A stretch of DNA of 64,000 nucleotides from the NCBI GenBank assembly GCA_033807775.1, contig CM066321.1, positions 38,726,850-38,790,849 of the forward strand, in the 5' to 3' direction. Shown here one piece after another: positions 1 to 10,379 of the stretch. Within the stretch, counting starts at the first letter, position 1. Every line of letters starts with the position of its first letter. Position numbers and translations under genes: made by a program. Below the pieces are notes generated by a model. It worked only from the letters and a program-made list of their open reading frames with translations, had not been told where the DNA came from and did no database searches. Source of the stretch: Saussurea involucrata. Taxonomy: Eukaryota; Streptophyta; Magnoliopsida; Asterales; Asteraceae.

Positions 1-427
1 GCCATAGCCAGTTGACATCAGAAGATGCCTTTGAGAAGAAACAGGAGTTCTCAGTGGTTGTTGAGTCCATGTTTATAACGTAAACATTTTCCAAACGATA
101 ACCGCTGAGAGCTATCTTCTCCTTTTTGTCAGAGACAAAGCAGGATTCCTTGGTGAAAATCACTTTGTTATCCATGTCGCAAAGCTGACTGATGCTCAGA
201 AGATTATGCTTCAGCCCTTCAACATATGCGACTCTTCTGAAGGATGTTGTACCATTTGAAAGTACACCATACCCTCGGGTGTGTCCTTTTCCATTTCCAC
301 CGAAAGTTACAGAGGGACCCTTCTCTTCCTTGTATTCAGCGAGCAGGCTTTTCTTTCCAGTCATGTGTCTAGAGCATCCGCTATCGAGATACCAGATACC
401 CTTCTTAACCTGCAATACAAAGGAAGA
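1..427 (-). CDS. A1 pol, N-terminal part: aspartic protease (partial)
   Basis: Pepsin-like retrotransposon protease that would cleave the Gag-Pol polyprotein. The frame continues directly from the gag TAA (428-430) and stays open to the window edge. Seen here are WYLDSGCSRHMTG (active-site DSG in the copia form), the glycine-rich flap region and VEGLKHNLLSISQLCD, the standard copia protease C-terminal block. The first residues after the gag stop are short and pyrimidine-coded, ending at an in-frame CAG (412-410). There is no ATG close to the start, so translation needs readthrough or a spliced RNA. Integrase onward is off the window. Confidence 0.85.
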
Positions 428-2836
428 TTAGTTTTGCTTGGGTACCCACTTCACCATGTATACGCGTTTGTCAGTGGAAGTGGTTGGAATGGGTTCAGCA
501 GTCTTCGCAGCATTTGAAGATTCAGCTTTGTCTTTCTTCACTTTGGTCAATTTCTTGACCTCAGCGGTATGAGTCACCTTGACCTGACTTGCAACTGGTT
601 TGGTCTTCTTTGGTGCTATCTTCACCTTAGCTATCTTATCAGCTTTGGTGGCTGTGGGACACTTACTTGCAATATGATCGGTAAGTCCACAGTGATAACA
701 TTTCCTATAACTAAAATTAGTTCTAGGACCACTTGTGTGCTGAGCTTTTAATTTGGAATTAGAAGTGCCAGCACCAAGTACACTATTGGTTTTTGAAATA
801 GGACGAACATTCAGTTCTTCAGATTTCTTACCAAGGACATCTACTCTGAGTCTAGGAGTAGGTCGCTGAACTGATCCAGAGGTCTGATTTCTAGAACCAG
901 ATGAATGAATCACTAAGGCTTTGGAAGCATTCAGCTTAGGTACTAAAGTACCCTTCTGAGGATTTTGATAAATTACAATTCCTTTACCTTTATCTTTAGA
1001 GACAGAGGTAGGTTTTGAATAAACCATTTTCTCCTTACCTTTTGAGGAGGTAGGAGTTTCCTCAGGGATTGGTGTAATCGACGAGGAGTACTGAGATGAA
1101 GAAGTGTCAGCTACTGAGGATACGAACGTTCCAAATTTAAGCATTGAACGTTCAGTGGTTGGTATTGGAGTATCATATTTATAACCCAGACCACGTTTAT
1201 CACTCAGAGGAATCTGAGCCTTAATTATCTCAGTGATCTTTGTTGAAGAATTACACCATCCTTCAACAGTAGCTTGTTCAGCTTTTAATGCAGCGATAGC
1301 TTCCGCTCGTTCAATTTTGACTAGCTGATTTAAATGGACTTGATCTTTAAAATCTTCTTCAAATTTAGAAAGCTTTTCTATTTGAAGGTGGCAATTTTTA
1401 AGCTTTTCAGCGAGATCAAGATTTTGGTTTTCAACCACAGCTTTGCCGTTCATGGCTTCGTATAAGCTTCTAGTCAGTAGTTCGATTTTACGGAGACTAT
1501 CAGCTTCATCAATATTTACAATATTGGTAAAGAAGGAAGGTGATACCTGAATGGCAGATGTTGAAGTGGAGGGAATGTCTGAACTTTCTTCCTCTTCTTC
1601 AATCTTGGCCATGAGACATTGATTTGCTTCATCATCTTCAGAATCAGATGATGAGGCTTCTTCATCAGAAGCAGCCCAATCATAGTCAGCCATTAGGCCT
1701 TTTCCCTTCTTCTTAAAGCTTTTCAGCTTTGCATACTTCTCCTTCAGCTTTAAGTATTTGTCGTCTTTATTCCTTGGAACAAAGGATTTCTTTGTAAAGG
1801 CTGAAGGTCTCATGATTTTCTTTGACCTGCACTCGTTAGCGAAATGACCTGTCTTTTCGCAGTTAAAACAAGTAGCAGTAGCCTTATCAACAAAAGCTGA
1901 TGACTTAGGCTTGTCAGCTATAGAAAGAGTTTTGTTCTTTCTAAACATTTTCTTCTTGGCGAATCTCCTGAACTTTTTAGTTAGGAGAGCCAAGGATTCA
2001 TCATCTGAAGAATCAGAATCTGATGATCTTTCAGAGTTACTTTCTAACTCAGTGATAGTGACCACGGGTCGCTGAGTAGAAGGTTCCTCTGAGATTAAAG
2101 CAACAGGGGTGCTTTTGGAATCTTTTACAAGATTCTTCTTAAGATGGCTAGATTGCTCATGATTCAGCAATGTGCCATATAAGGTAGCGAGTGTCATTGA
2201 TCTTAGATCTTTTGACAGCTTGAGACACATGGAATAATTGTCCCAGCTTTCAGGTAAACATTCTAAAAACTTTGTCAGAACTTCAAAGTTAGAATATTCC
2301 TTACCAACCGTTTTAAGATCTATAATTAAGCAGTTAAAACGTTGATGTACTTCAGAGAGAGTTTCATTCTTACCAGAGATGAAACTTTCGTATTGTCTTA
2401 CCAGGTTGATCTTTCTTGAATCCTGGACTTCAGACGTTCCTTCATACTGAACACATATTGTGTCCCACATGGCCTTCGAGGATTTCAGGTTCATGACGGA
2501 ATGGTAGACTTCGTCAGGAAGGGCCATGGATAGTATGGATCCGGCTTTTGTATCTATAGCCACTTTCTTCTTGTCTTCATCGGTCCAATGATGGATTTTC
2601 TTTGGAATCAGCCTTTCTGGAATAGCAGCTCTAGTTGCAGTGGATGGAACGGCAGGATCAATCGTTACAGGGATGTGTGGACCGTTTTCAAGATAGTAAG
2701 GTATAGTAGGGTCTACACCTTCTAAGAAGAGTGTCATCCTATTTTTCCATAAGTTGAAGTTGTCTCTGGAAAATCTAGGGGGTTTTGCAAGAGAACCATT
2801 GTCGATATAGTGAGTGTTTGTGTTTGAGTTGGCCAT
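428..2836 (-). CDS. A1 Gag polyprotein, intact 802 aa
   Basis: Capsid/nucleocapsid protein of the copia particle. The N-terminal 230 residues match the UBN2/DUF4219-type copia gag fold (FSRDNFNLWKNRMTLFL near the start, then the LVRQYESF...GKNETLSEVHQRF block). Two CCHC zinc knuckles are visible: CFNCEKTGHFANEC (about residues 322-335) and CYHCGLTDHIASKC (about 712-725), the second being unusually far downstream. Between them is an acidic, Ser/Glu-rich and predicted coiled-coil stretch. The C-terminus KWVPKQN is shared with the other copia gags here. The start is chosen at the first ATG, 67 nt downstream of the primer site. This is the only intact copia gag in the window. Confidence 0.88.
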   Translation of the reverse strand: MANSNTNTHYIDNGSLAKPPRFSRDNFNLWKNRMTLFLEGVDPTIPYYLENGPHIPVTIDPAVPSTATRAAIPERLIPKKIHHWTDEDKKKVAIDTKAGSILSMALPDEVYHSVMNLKSSKAMWDTICVQYEGTSEVQDSRKINLVRQYESFISGKNETLSEVHQRFNCLIIDLKTVGKEYSNFEVLTKFLECLPESWDNYSMCLKLSKDLRSMTLATLYGTLLNHEQSSHLKKNLVKDSKSTPVALISEEPSTQRPVVTITELESNSERSSDSDSSDDESLALLTKKFRRFAKKKMFRKNKTLSIADKPKSSAFVDKATATCFNCEKTGHFANECRSKKIMRPSAFTKKSFVPRNKDDKYLKLKEKYAKLKSFKKKGKGLMADYDWAASDEEASSSDSEDDEANQCLMAKIEEEEESSDIPSTSTSAIQVSPSFFTNIVNIDEADSLRKIELLTRSLYEAMNGKAVVENQNLDLAEKLKNCHLQIEKLSKFEEDFKDQVHLNQLVKIERAEAIAALKAEQATVEGWCNSSTKITEIIKAQIPLSDKRGLGYKYDTPIPTTERSMLKFGTFVSSVADTSSSQYSSSITPIPEETPTSSKGKEKMVYSKPTSVSKDKGKGIVIYQNPQKGTLVPKLNASKALVIHSSGSRNQTSGSVQRPTPRLRVDVLGKKSEELNVRPISKTNSVLGAGTSNSKLKAQHTSGPRTNFSYRKCYHCGLTDHIASKCPTATKADKIAKVKIAPKKTKPVASQVKVTHTAEVKKLTKVKKDKAESSNAAKTAEPIPTTSTDKRVYMVKWVPKQN

Positions 2837-2903
2837 TTTCAGATAATAGCAAGGAAGAGAAAATATCTTAGATTAGATCTTGTTTATGAGATTAAACAAA
2901 TCT

Positions 2904-2915
2904 GCTCTGATACCA
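2904..2915 (-). other. A1 primer-binding site, tRNA-Met-i type
   Basis: The minus strand reads TGGTATCAGAGC, complementary to the 3' end of plant initiator methionine tRNA. It starts 2 nt inside the end of the 5' LTR, as usual for plant copia and gypsy elements. It fixes the element orientation and LTR boundary. Confidence 0.92.
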
Positions 2916-2917
2916 CT

Positions 2918-3882
2918 TGTTGGTCCCGAAAGGCTTAAACAAGTTTGTAGAGGGGGGGGGGGGGGTTGAATACAAACACACTATTTTACTTTTCTAAATT
3001 GTTTATTGATAAATCATTAACAATTTACAGCTTGTTGCGGAAACAAGATTAAGGATAAACCTAAATCTAAACAAGTTGGAACACTAAGGTTTTCTTGCAC
3101 TAAGAAAGATAAGGAGATTACTAATAAAATCCTATCTTGAGAGATTTGAACTTGTCCAGAGTTAGCAAGTTACTTCAAATGAAGTGAGTTCATCTCTTTA
3201 TATACTGCATGCATTTAATGCAATCCAGTATATACTTTACACGTGTCATTAGCGGATTGGTTGCATGTCATTGACCTTTGATGACAACCTTAGTAGCCGC
3301 ATGAATGAACAGTGTAGTGTCAGAGTGGTTGTACGATTTCAGATTTTCGGAGGTTCTTTTCTGACATTTCGTACGGTGGCGTGCAAGGGAGGTTAAGACA
3401 AAAGTACTTTGTACGGAGGACTTCATGATCAGCTTTCGTTGATTCAGCGATTATCATTTACTATTCAGCAGATGATAAAGTTCAGCGATAGCTGAAGTCT
3501 TGTACTTGATACTTCACGTTGAGTGGACAAATCTGAGTCTTCGCTGATCCGCATCAGTTCATTAGGAGACTTGTCGCTGGTTCTTGAGCTTGATCTTCGA
3601 CTTCAGCGTAGAACCTTTGTTGACGTGAATCTTGTCTTCAGGGATCATAAGTAAACAACTAACTTATCAGCGATCACCATAAGGACTGAACAGACTCAAC
3701 GATATGGTGAACAGTGTTCGCTGAATGTTTAATCTAAAAGTGCGAGAGTTCCTATCAGCAGTACTGTAAGATCTTAGTACTTATCAGCGATAGTGAAACT
3801 CTGATACATATTGTTTACTTACAATTTTCACTAAGTATTTAAGATAGGGTCATTATCAAATCACTGAGGGTTTGGATCAACA
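2918..3882 (-). repeat. A1 5' LTR (965 bp)
   Basis: Begins TGTTGATCC and ends GGGACCAACA in the sense direction. It closely matches the A2 LTR at 17322-18287, which fixes both ends. A TATA-like TATATAAAG lies near 3197-3205 on the minus strand. The word CGCTGA/TCAGCG and near variants recur along it. A run of 14 G (2952-2965 on the plus strand) sits near the sense 3' end; the A2 copy has 8 C at the same place. Confidence 0.92.
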
Positions 3883-4544
3883 CTTTGAGATTTACAATTT
3901 TCTAGGACACCAACTTTCAAATAAGTCCTAAATACATTGTTAAAACTGATCAAAAACTTGGATGATTAAAAATGTTTATAAATTATTAGTTATTAGAAAT
4001 TTCCTGTCACAGAGCCTCTGCTGGCTCTGGCAGAGGTCCAAAAACCTCTGTAGGATAATTTCTCTCTACTAAAAATTTATTGATCCTCTCCGTGTTTTTC
4101 AAACGATTTTCATTAAAGATACAATCTACAGAGATGAGCGTTTTTCAAAATCACAGAACTTCTGTACCCACAGAGCTTCTGTAAAGATTTCCACTTGGGA
4201 ATTTCTGTATCTGTAACGGTAACTTTTCTGTGGTGAAAATTTAAAACCCACGCATTTTTCATTTAATGTGGCCGCCCACGACGTCTCGTCGTCACTGACA
4301 CTGATGACGTGTCAAGTTTTCATTGACGTACATATCACGTCGTCACTTGCACCACGCCGAATGAACTCGAATGTGGACCTCAAATTTTATTAACTTTCTC
4401 ACATTTTCACCGTTCCGAATTCTATCAGTTACCACAGTATAATAACCCAAGTTAAAATCACTTTCAAAACTTTACTATTCTCTCATCTTCTCCGGCGAAC
4501 TTGCTTATTTCTTTCTGAAAACCTAGAACTTTCAAAACCTACAA
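3883..4544 (+). promoter_or_regulatory. B1 pol-ORF3 spacer with ORF3 promoter
   Basis: 662 bp without a gene. It carries several CAGAG..CTCTG-like words (around 4010-4060 and 4160-4185). A TATA-like TATAATAA (4438-4445) lies about 100 nt upstream of the ORF3 ATG at 4545, followed by a pyrimidine- and A-rich leader. B2 has the same arrangement, so I infer an internal promoter for a separate ORF3 mRNA; no transcript evidence is available. Confidence 0.55.
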
Positions 4545-7500
4545 ATGGCTTCAAGTTCCAAATCTGCTCACGTTTCACCAACAAACTCTCCGACATCCTC
4601 TCCAATGCATTCTGAGCACTCCCACAACCCACACATCGCCGCCGATGCCGACAGACATGACTCCGGCGACGAGGCATCCTTCGTACCCACTACCCACCTG
4701 CAACAATTTTTCTCAAATGACCATTTCGAGCAAACCCTTCCCATTAAATCGAACAACTGTTATCTTGTTCCTTCTCCTACGGCATTTGGCAAAGAACATG
4801 CCATCCTGCTAAACATCCTAGAGAACCACTTTCTTTACCCTCTTCTGAGCAAAACCGTTGAACAAATACCAGTACGTTACCTACATCAGTTTTGGCAATC
4901 TTGCCGTTATGACGCTGACACCGATTTGATCAGAGGCTACATTTCTAAACCTGACCAAAGTAAGAGCCTTGAACTGATGTTCAATCGCACCATGTTCTCA
5001 TTAGAATTTGGCCTTCCAAAAAGAGGACTCATGGGAATCAAAAAGTATGCACCCCAACCAACAAATGAAGAACTTATCGACTTTCTGCACATGTTAGGGT
5101 ACAACCAACAGTTGAAAAAGAGGAACGATTTCCGCAGAGCAAGACTACCCCCTGTGTGGAATACCTTATTCTCCATCCTAAATCGTTGCCTCACGGGCAA
5201 AATCGGAAGCATCGATCAAAGCCCACCTCAAATTCTCTCAATCATGTATGGTGTGTATTATGATCTACCCCTAGATTATGCCACCATAATGATGCAAGAG
5301 ATCATCAACACCATCGATCGCAAAATCGCCTCCCAGAAAGCCAAAATGTCTGATCACAACTGGTTACCCTCTCTGCAGTTCCAGCGAATCCTCAGTGTAC
5401 TTTTCGAACCCCTACTCCTTATCCAAAAATGGCCAATGGACGGTCCCAAACCTAAGCAATTTCCTATGTCCAAGAACGCCCCTACAGAACATGAGGATGG
5501 CTACCCACACATCAGGCCACTATCAAAGGTAATGTTAGGTTATGCTAGTGATGAAGAACTAGTTAGTGAGTACACACGCGTTTACAGAACTCCTGAACCC
5601 AGTTCTGTAACACCCCCGCGTATAGGAATGCCCATAGGAGGTAATGTAGTAGAGAGACTTACAGAAGAAGAATGGAAGATAAAGTTGGCTAAACACAAGG
5701 CCAACCAGAAGAACTTCAGAGATATAAGGAAAGACCTCTATTCTTCAAAGAGGAAGTCTTCTGAGGGATCTAAAGAGAAGAAGAAGAAAAAGGGAAAGAA
5801 AACCAAAACCCCTACAGAGGAACAACTTGCCTCTGTTTCTGCTATCCAACAAAATCCTGCAGAACCATCTTCTCCACCCACTGAACATCCCACAGAACCC
5901 TCATCTCCACCACAAATCCAAGGTCCCTCTGCCCCTCCCTCTTCCAAAAGAAAAAGAAAGTCAAAATCTACAGAGGAGGGAGCACCAAAACCAAAGAAGA
6001 GGAAATCAAAGAAGAAGAAACCATCTTCTCCTCTGCAAACAATAACAGAAGGAATCGAACCACCTCTGCAAACTCTAATCTTCACAGAGGTTCTTGATTC
6101 ACTTCTGCCAAGACAAGAGACTGCAGAAGAAGAGGTGTAAATAGGTTTAGAGGATAGGGTAGAAACGTCTGGAGGAAAAGAAAATGAGAAAGGAAAAGAT
6201 GCCGAAGTTGCAGAAGGCACACATCCCTCAACCCCTCCCAGTGCAACCCACACATCTGACACCGCAGGTCTAGCTGCAGAAGGTGTCATTGAAAAAGAGC
6301 AGCACAGCTCGAACCTCACCCAACCCATCTAGCCAGAGGTTACTCTTTCAACCTCTGTGCCCACAGAAGCCGGGGAATCCAATCCTAGGGAGTCTCCTCA
6401 GAGAGACTCACCTATAGTTAGTGATCCATCGCCCCAGATCACACTAGAACACCCTACAGAGGAATTCGTTTCCTCTGACACGCACAATATAGGGCCAAAA
6501 CTTCTTTCAGAGAGAAGTAGAGAGCACCATGACGAAGAGACTCTAGACAAGTCTCCGAGTCAACAGAAGAATATTCCGATACCCACCTCTGGAGTGGATT
6601 TGGACAATATTCTTCACAGAACTTCTGTAGAGACTGAAACTCAGGTTTCTTCTCGAGGATCAGATGGAAATCCTTCCACCCCCAACGTACAAACAAGGGT
6701 GAACGAAGGTGTCCCAGGAACAGGGATTCACTCTGGAGAAGGAGTTGTTCCTCCAGAGGTTACCCAAGAGGAACATGTTACGAAGGATGAGTTCCAAGCC
6801 TTTGTAACCTCTGTAACTCAAACATTGAATGAGTTGCAAAGCTCATTCACGTCTTTTACAGAGTCAACTTCAGGCGCGCTTACAGGATTAAATACCAAAA
6901 TGGATACCTTATCCACAGAGGTTAAAGCAGCCCTTGCAGAAATGAAGTCAACTACAGAAACTTCTGCTGCTGCTGCCATCGCCTCTGCCACTAACATTGC
7001 CAAAACAACAGCTGCAGAGTTCGAGAAAAGTGCGACCAAAGCCTTCAAAACTTCGATCGCAATCTACTTTGAAACTATGAAGAAAAATGCAGCAAGGCAA
7101 GCAGCTCAAGACACCTGCAGAACAGAAGTTACTGCTAAAAGAAGACAGGATGATCCTGATGATGGAGCATCTGGTCATCCTGAGGGGGAGAAAACAAAGG
7201 AAACTACAGAGGCTGCTTCTGCAAAAACTACAGAGAAATCAGCAGAACCCTCTACAACAGAAATCCAGAAGGGAAAACAATAGAGGCAAAACACCTCTAT
7301 CTCACCATAGGATGCACCAACCACAGAACCTAAGGTAATCAATCTTGCATCCTCATCCTCAGAACAAACTCCACCCTCACCCAAAGAATCAACACCAACC
7401 TCAAAACCAATCCCGAGCAGAACTAGAGTCAAATTCATAGCTCGAAAACCCCAAAGACCAAAACGCTCTGCAGAGTTCATTCTTCGCAGAATGGAATTTG

Positions 7501-8780
7501 TATCTGCTTTTCAATCAGCAAAGCGTTTTGACATTCCACCGCCAAGACCCGAAGACTCCTCACCAACAGAGACCTCACAACCCGAAGTATCAAAACCTTC
7601 AGAGGCAACAACCAAAACATCAGAGCATACAACCCCAAAACCCACAGAACCTCCAAATGTCAAATCAACAGAGGTTCCACCCACACAAATCCAAAACCCA
7701 ATATCTGAAACCTCAAAGCCAAAAGATAAAGGCAAGGGAATAATGACAGAAGAAGAGCCAAAGAAGAAGATGCCAGTTGCTACAGAGAAATTGATGAAAG
7801 GTGCATTTAATGCCTTCGTCACTCCTAAACCCGAAGAGGAAGACTGGGCATTCAACTTGAATCCTCTGTCAGAAAACCCATCCCTGAATCCCACAACTAA
7901 GGTAACAGAAGGAAGAGTAGCAGACATCACTCGAAAGATGGATGAGCTAAGGAGACCAATTCCAAGATCTACTTCAACCATTGAACAAATGGAAGAACAA
8001 GTCTACAGTTATCTCTACAGACAGCACTTCCAGAGCGATCTGCCAGCCCATGTCCGAGATCAGAAGCTAAGAGAGGAATTCGATGCAATCTTCACCTCTA
8101 CAAAGTCAAAACCAGTCAATCAAGTTTACTCCATTCACAAAATAAAGAAGGTAATCTATTGCAAATACTCCAAAATGAGAACCTATCCTCATACGGTGTA
8201 TACCATCTGGAAAGTCAAAAGGTCTGATAGATCAGAAAATCAATTCTCTGATGCTGATATCCGAAACCTCAATCCCTATGACTTACCTGACCTTCTGCAA
8301 TGGACGAAAGACAACTTCAATGACGACTGCCACAAAAGGTCTTATCGAGTTCTCAGAAAGGCGATGCGTGAAAAGCTCCAAATCTACAGCATGCTCGACA
8401 TTCAATTAGCCATCGATCTAGGCGTAACTACTCTAAGTATCAGACCACCAGAGGATTTCTGCCCAACCAATGCCATACCCAATTCAATCATCAAAACTCC
8501 AAGGTACGGGTTAGTATTCAAGAATCCTGCTGATCAACTTAAACTGTTTGTGACAATGGACTGTCAGAAGTACACAACTCGTACTCTGAACATGTTCAGA
8601 AAGATACTAGAGGAGAATAAAGCAACAGAGCTTATGGACGAAGAATCTGCTCAAATGATAATCAAAGATATTGATGCTACTCTAGGATTAAGAAATCTCT
8701 GCCTCAAATTCTATGAAGAACTCAAGGAAGTGGGAAAAGACAACAGAAAGTTCGACGACTTCCCAAATGCAAAAATCTGA
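4545..8780 (+). pseudogene. B1 ORF3 (Sirevirus env-like position), broken by stops
   Basis: One reading frame of 1412 codons, interrupted by in-frame stops at 6138, 6330, 7281 and 7308 but with no frameshift. Order of parts: N-terminal domain with YLHQFW, LGYN, LPPVW and NRCLTGK (residues about 105-230); Pro/Ser/Glu-rich disordered region; Lys-rich nuclear-localisation-like tracts (about 395-500); predicted coiled coil near nucleotides 6770-7080; DDPDD..GEK motif (7148-7194); C-terminal domain with LDIQLAID, KYTTRTL and LGLRNL (nucleotides about 8390-8700). I see no signal peptide or membrane segment. Function is unknown. The family sits where SIRE1-type elements carry their env-like ORF, but nothing here shows membrane fusion. 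Confidence 0.8.
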
Positions 8781-8940
8781 GTCTCTTCAAAGAATATCTG
8801 TCAACGTTTATTTCTGTGTACTCAAATGTAAATGCCTCTGGCATAAATTCCAAATGAAAGAAATAATCTTCTGAGGTATTGTTTAACCTCTTCTTTACTT
8901 AGGTTAAAATGCATAAATTCAACCTTTTATTTTTCAATAC
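8781..8940 (+). other. B1 3' untranslated stretch
   Basis: Short AT-rich sequence between the ORF3 stop and the polypurine tract. It includes CCTCTG words and a run of pyrimidines; nothing coding. Confidence 0.5.
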
Positions 8941-8951
8941 TTAGGGGGAGA
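8941..8951 (+). other. B1 3' polypurine tract
   Basis: TTAGGGGGAGA directly before the 3' LTR (TG at 8953). It is the RNase H-resistant primer for plus-strand DNA synthesis. The same tract precedes the LTR in A2, B2, D and F, and in C1 and E on the minus strand. Confidence 0.9.
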
Positions 8952-8952
8952 T

Positions 8953-9983
8953 TGTTAGCTCCAATATTCTAGAATATTAGAAGTATTGAAAAATGGCCAA
9001 GTACAGAAGAACTTCCACAGAAGCTCTGCTGAGTGCAACAGAAGCTCTGCCGGGCATCTCAGAAGAATCAAAGGAAGTTTGATAAAGAGTGATCAAAGAC
9101 CGAGGAAACTACAGAAGGACGCTTTCAGAAGACCAAGACCGCAGAACCTCTGTTACCAATAACAGAGACTCTGCGGACAACATCAGAAGACAAGGAACCA
9201 AGAAGACTTCTCACAGAGGACCGAGCCACAGAACCTCTGCCACCCTTGACAGAAGCTCTGGAGAAGTAAACAACCAGACTCGGAATCCAGTGAAGACTAC
9301 TCTACAGAGGAACCAGACCGCAGAACCTCTGTAACACATTACAGAGCCTCTATGGTCCTCTAAAGACTAGGAAGATATTTATAATATCTTGCTACTGTTC
9401 CAAGACCTGTTCATCAACTTGCATGGCAACTTGCCCTGTCCAACTTCAACACGTGTCAAACTCTGAGTGGACTCAATAGGGCATGGTACAAAATAGACGT
9501 CTGCGCCATTTAATGCATTTACCAATAGTACATCTGCTCCATTAAATGCGCATGGCTCAAACAACTGTTCACACCATCCAGTTCACTATTCATGCCGTAA
9601 AAGGAACAGTGACCTACTTAATAGTCTTCTAAGAGTAGTATAAAAGGAAACTCATGTTGAGTTCTTCCAAAAACACAATATAGAACAACACACAAAAACA
9701 AAAAAACAAGAACACTTCAATCGAACATCAAGAACACATAGCTTATGCACATTTAGAGTCATATCTGTTTAAAGCTTTGCATACTCACTGTTCTTAAATC
9801 TGTTCTTGATATATATATATATTCAGTAAACTTTGAGATATTATTTCCTGTTCACTGTTTATTTATATTGTGTTCTAAATCTATCAAACATATCTGTTAG
9901 TTCTTCAAATACGCTTCCGCATCAAACATAAACTCGAACTAATAGATCTGATAATCTTGTTTAAAGCAAAACGGGAACCAACA
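8953..9983 (+). repeat. B1 3' LTR (1031 bp)
   Basis: Starts TGTTAGCTCC after the polypurine tract and ends GGGAACCAACA. A TATA box TATAAAAG lies at 9639-9646. Between 8990 and 9370 there are about eight copies of a CAGA(A/G)(C)CTCTG word. It is related to the shorter B2 LTR at the start, in the promoter area and at the CTTCCGC segment near the end. Confidence 0.85.
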
Positions 9984-10379
9984 TAGAGCTAACTACTATT
10001 TATACTGCAACGGACATCTTAAAGCTACAGTACAAACAAGAAATACTAATAAGAACAAAACACGTGTCCTAATTAGTTTATAAAATACTAAGTAAAGTAT
10101 CTCGTCATAAGTTCTGAACAGGTAGTTCAGAACTTCTGAACATTCTTCTGATAAAGCTTCTCAGATCTTCTGACTCCTTAACTCAGACATCTGACTTCTC
10201 TTTCCAGACTTCTGATTTCTCTGATCAATACTTCTGAGCTTTCACAGTCAGACCTCTGACTTCTCTACTCAGAACATCTGAGTCTTCTTATCAGATCTTC
10301 AACACTTGGTTTATTGACAAAACTTCAGATCTAACAGATACACACATCGCTTTACTGACCAAACACATAAAGCCTAACA
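9984..10379 (-). repeat. C-like LTR, partial, minus strand
   Basis: Matches the C1 LTR (28948-29527) over the ACACGTGTCCTAATTAG segment, the CAGAACTTCTGA words and the GACAAAACTTCAGATCTAACA end. It extends about 50 bp further to a TG-type terminus at 10379. Its sense 3' portion is missing because the B1 LTR abuts it at 9983. This is most simply explained by B1 having inserted into this LTR, with the rest lying left of the window. It could be a solo LTR or the 5' LTR of a minus-strand element. Confidence 0.7.

Larger units (their letters stand above)
1..3882 (-). mobile_element. A1: Ty1/copia LTR retrotransposon, 5' part, cut by left window edge
   Basis: Read on the minus strand, this holds in order a 965-bp 5' LTR, a Met-initiator primer-binding site, a short leader, a long gag and the start of pol (protease). 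The rest of pol, any third ORF and the 3' LTR lie beyond position 1. Gag-protease order and sequence are copia type. The right boundary at 3882 is the outer end of the LTR. The flanking bases CTTTG (3883-3887) would be the target duplication, but the partner is outside the window. The flank belongs to element B1, so A1 inserted into the B1 pol-ORF3 spacer. Confidence 0.9.
3883..9983 (+). mobile_element. B1: copia element, right part (spacer, ORF3, 3' LTR)
   Basis: Plus-strand element whose gag, pol and 5' LTR must lie left of the A1 insertion and outside the window. What remains is the end of the pol-ORF3 spacer, the whole ORF3 frame, a polypurine tract and a 1031-bp 3' LTR. It shares the spacer words, ORF3 family and 3' end with B2. 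Flanking bases after the LTR are TAGAG (9984-9988), which fall inside a C-like LTR, so B1 probably inserted there. Confidence 0.85.

Noticed and set aside
4545..8780. ORF3 frames as host genes
   Set aside because: Every copy lies on the element sense strand between pol and the polypurine tract of an LTR element, and the same family occurs in several elements here. That makes it an element gene, not a captured flanking gene.
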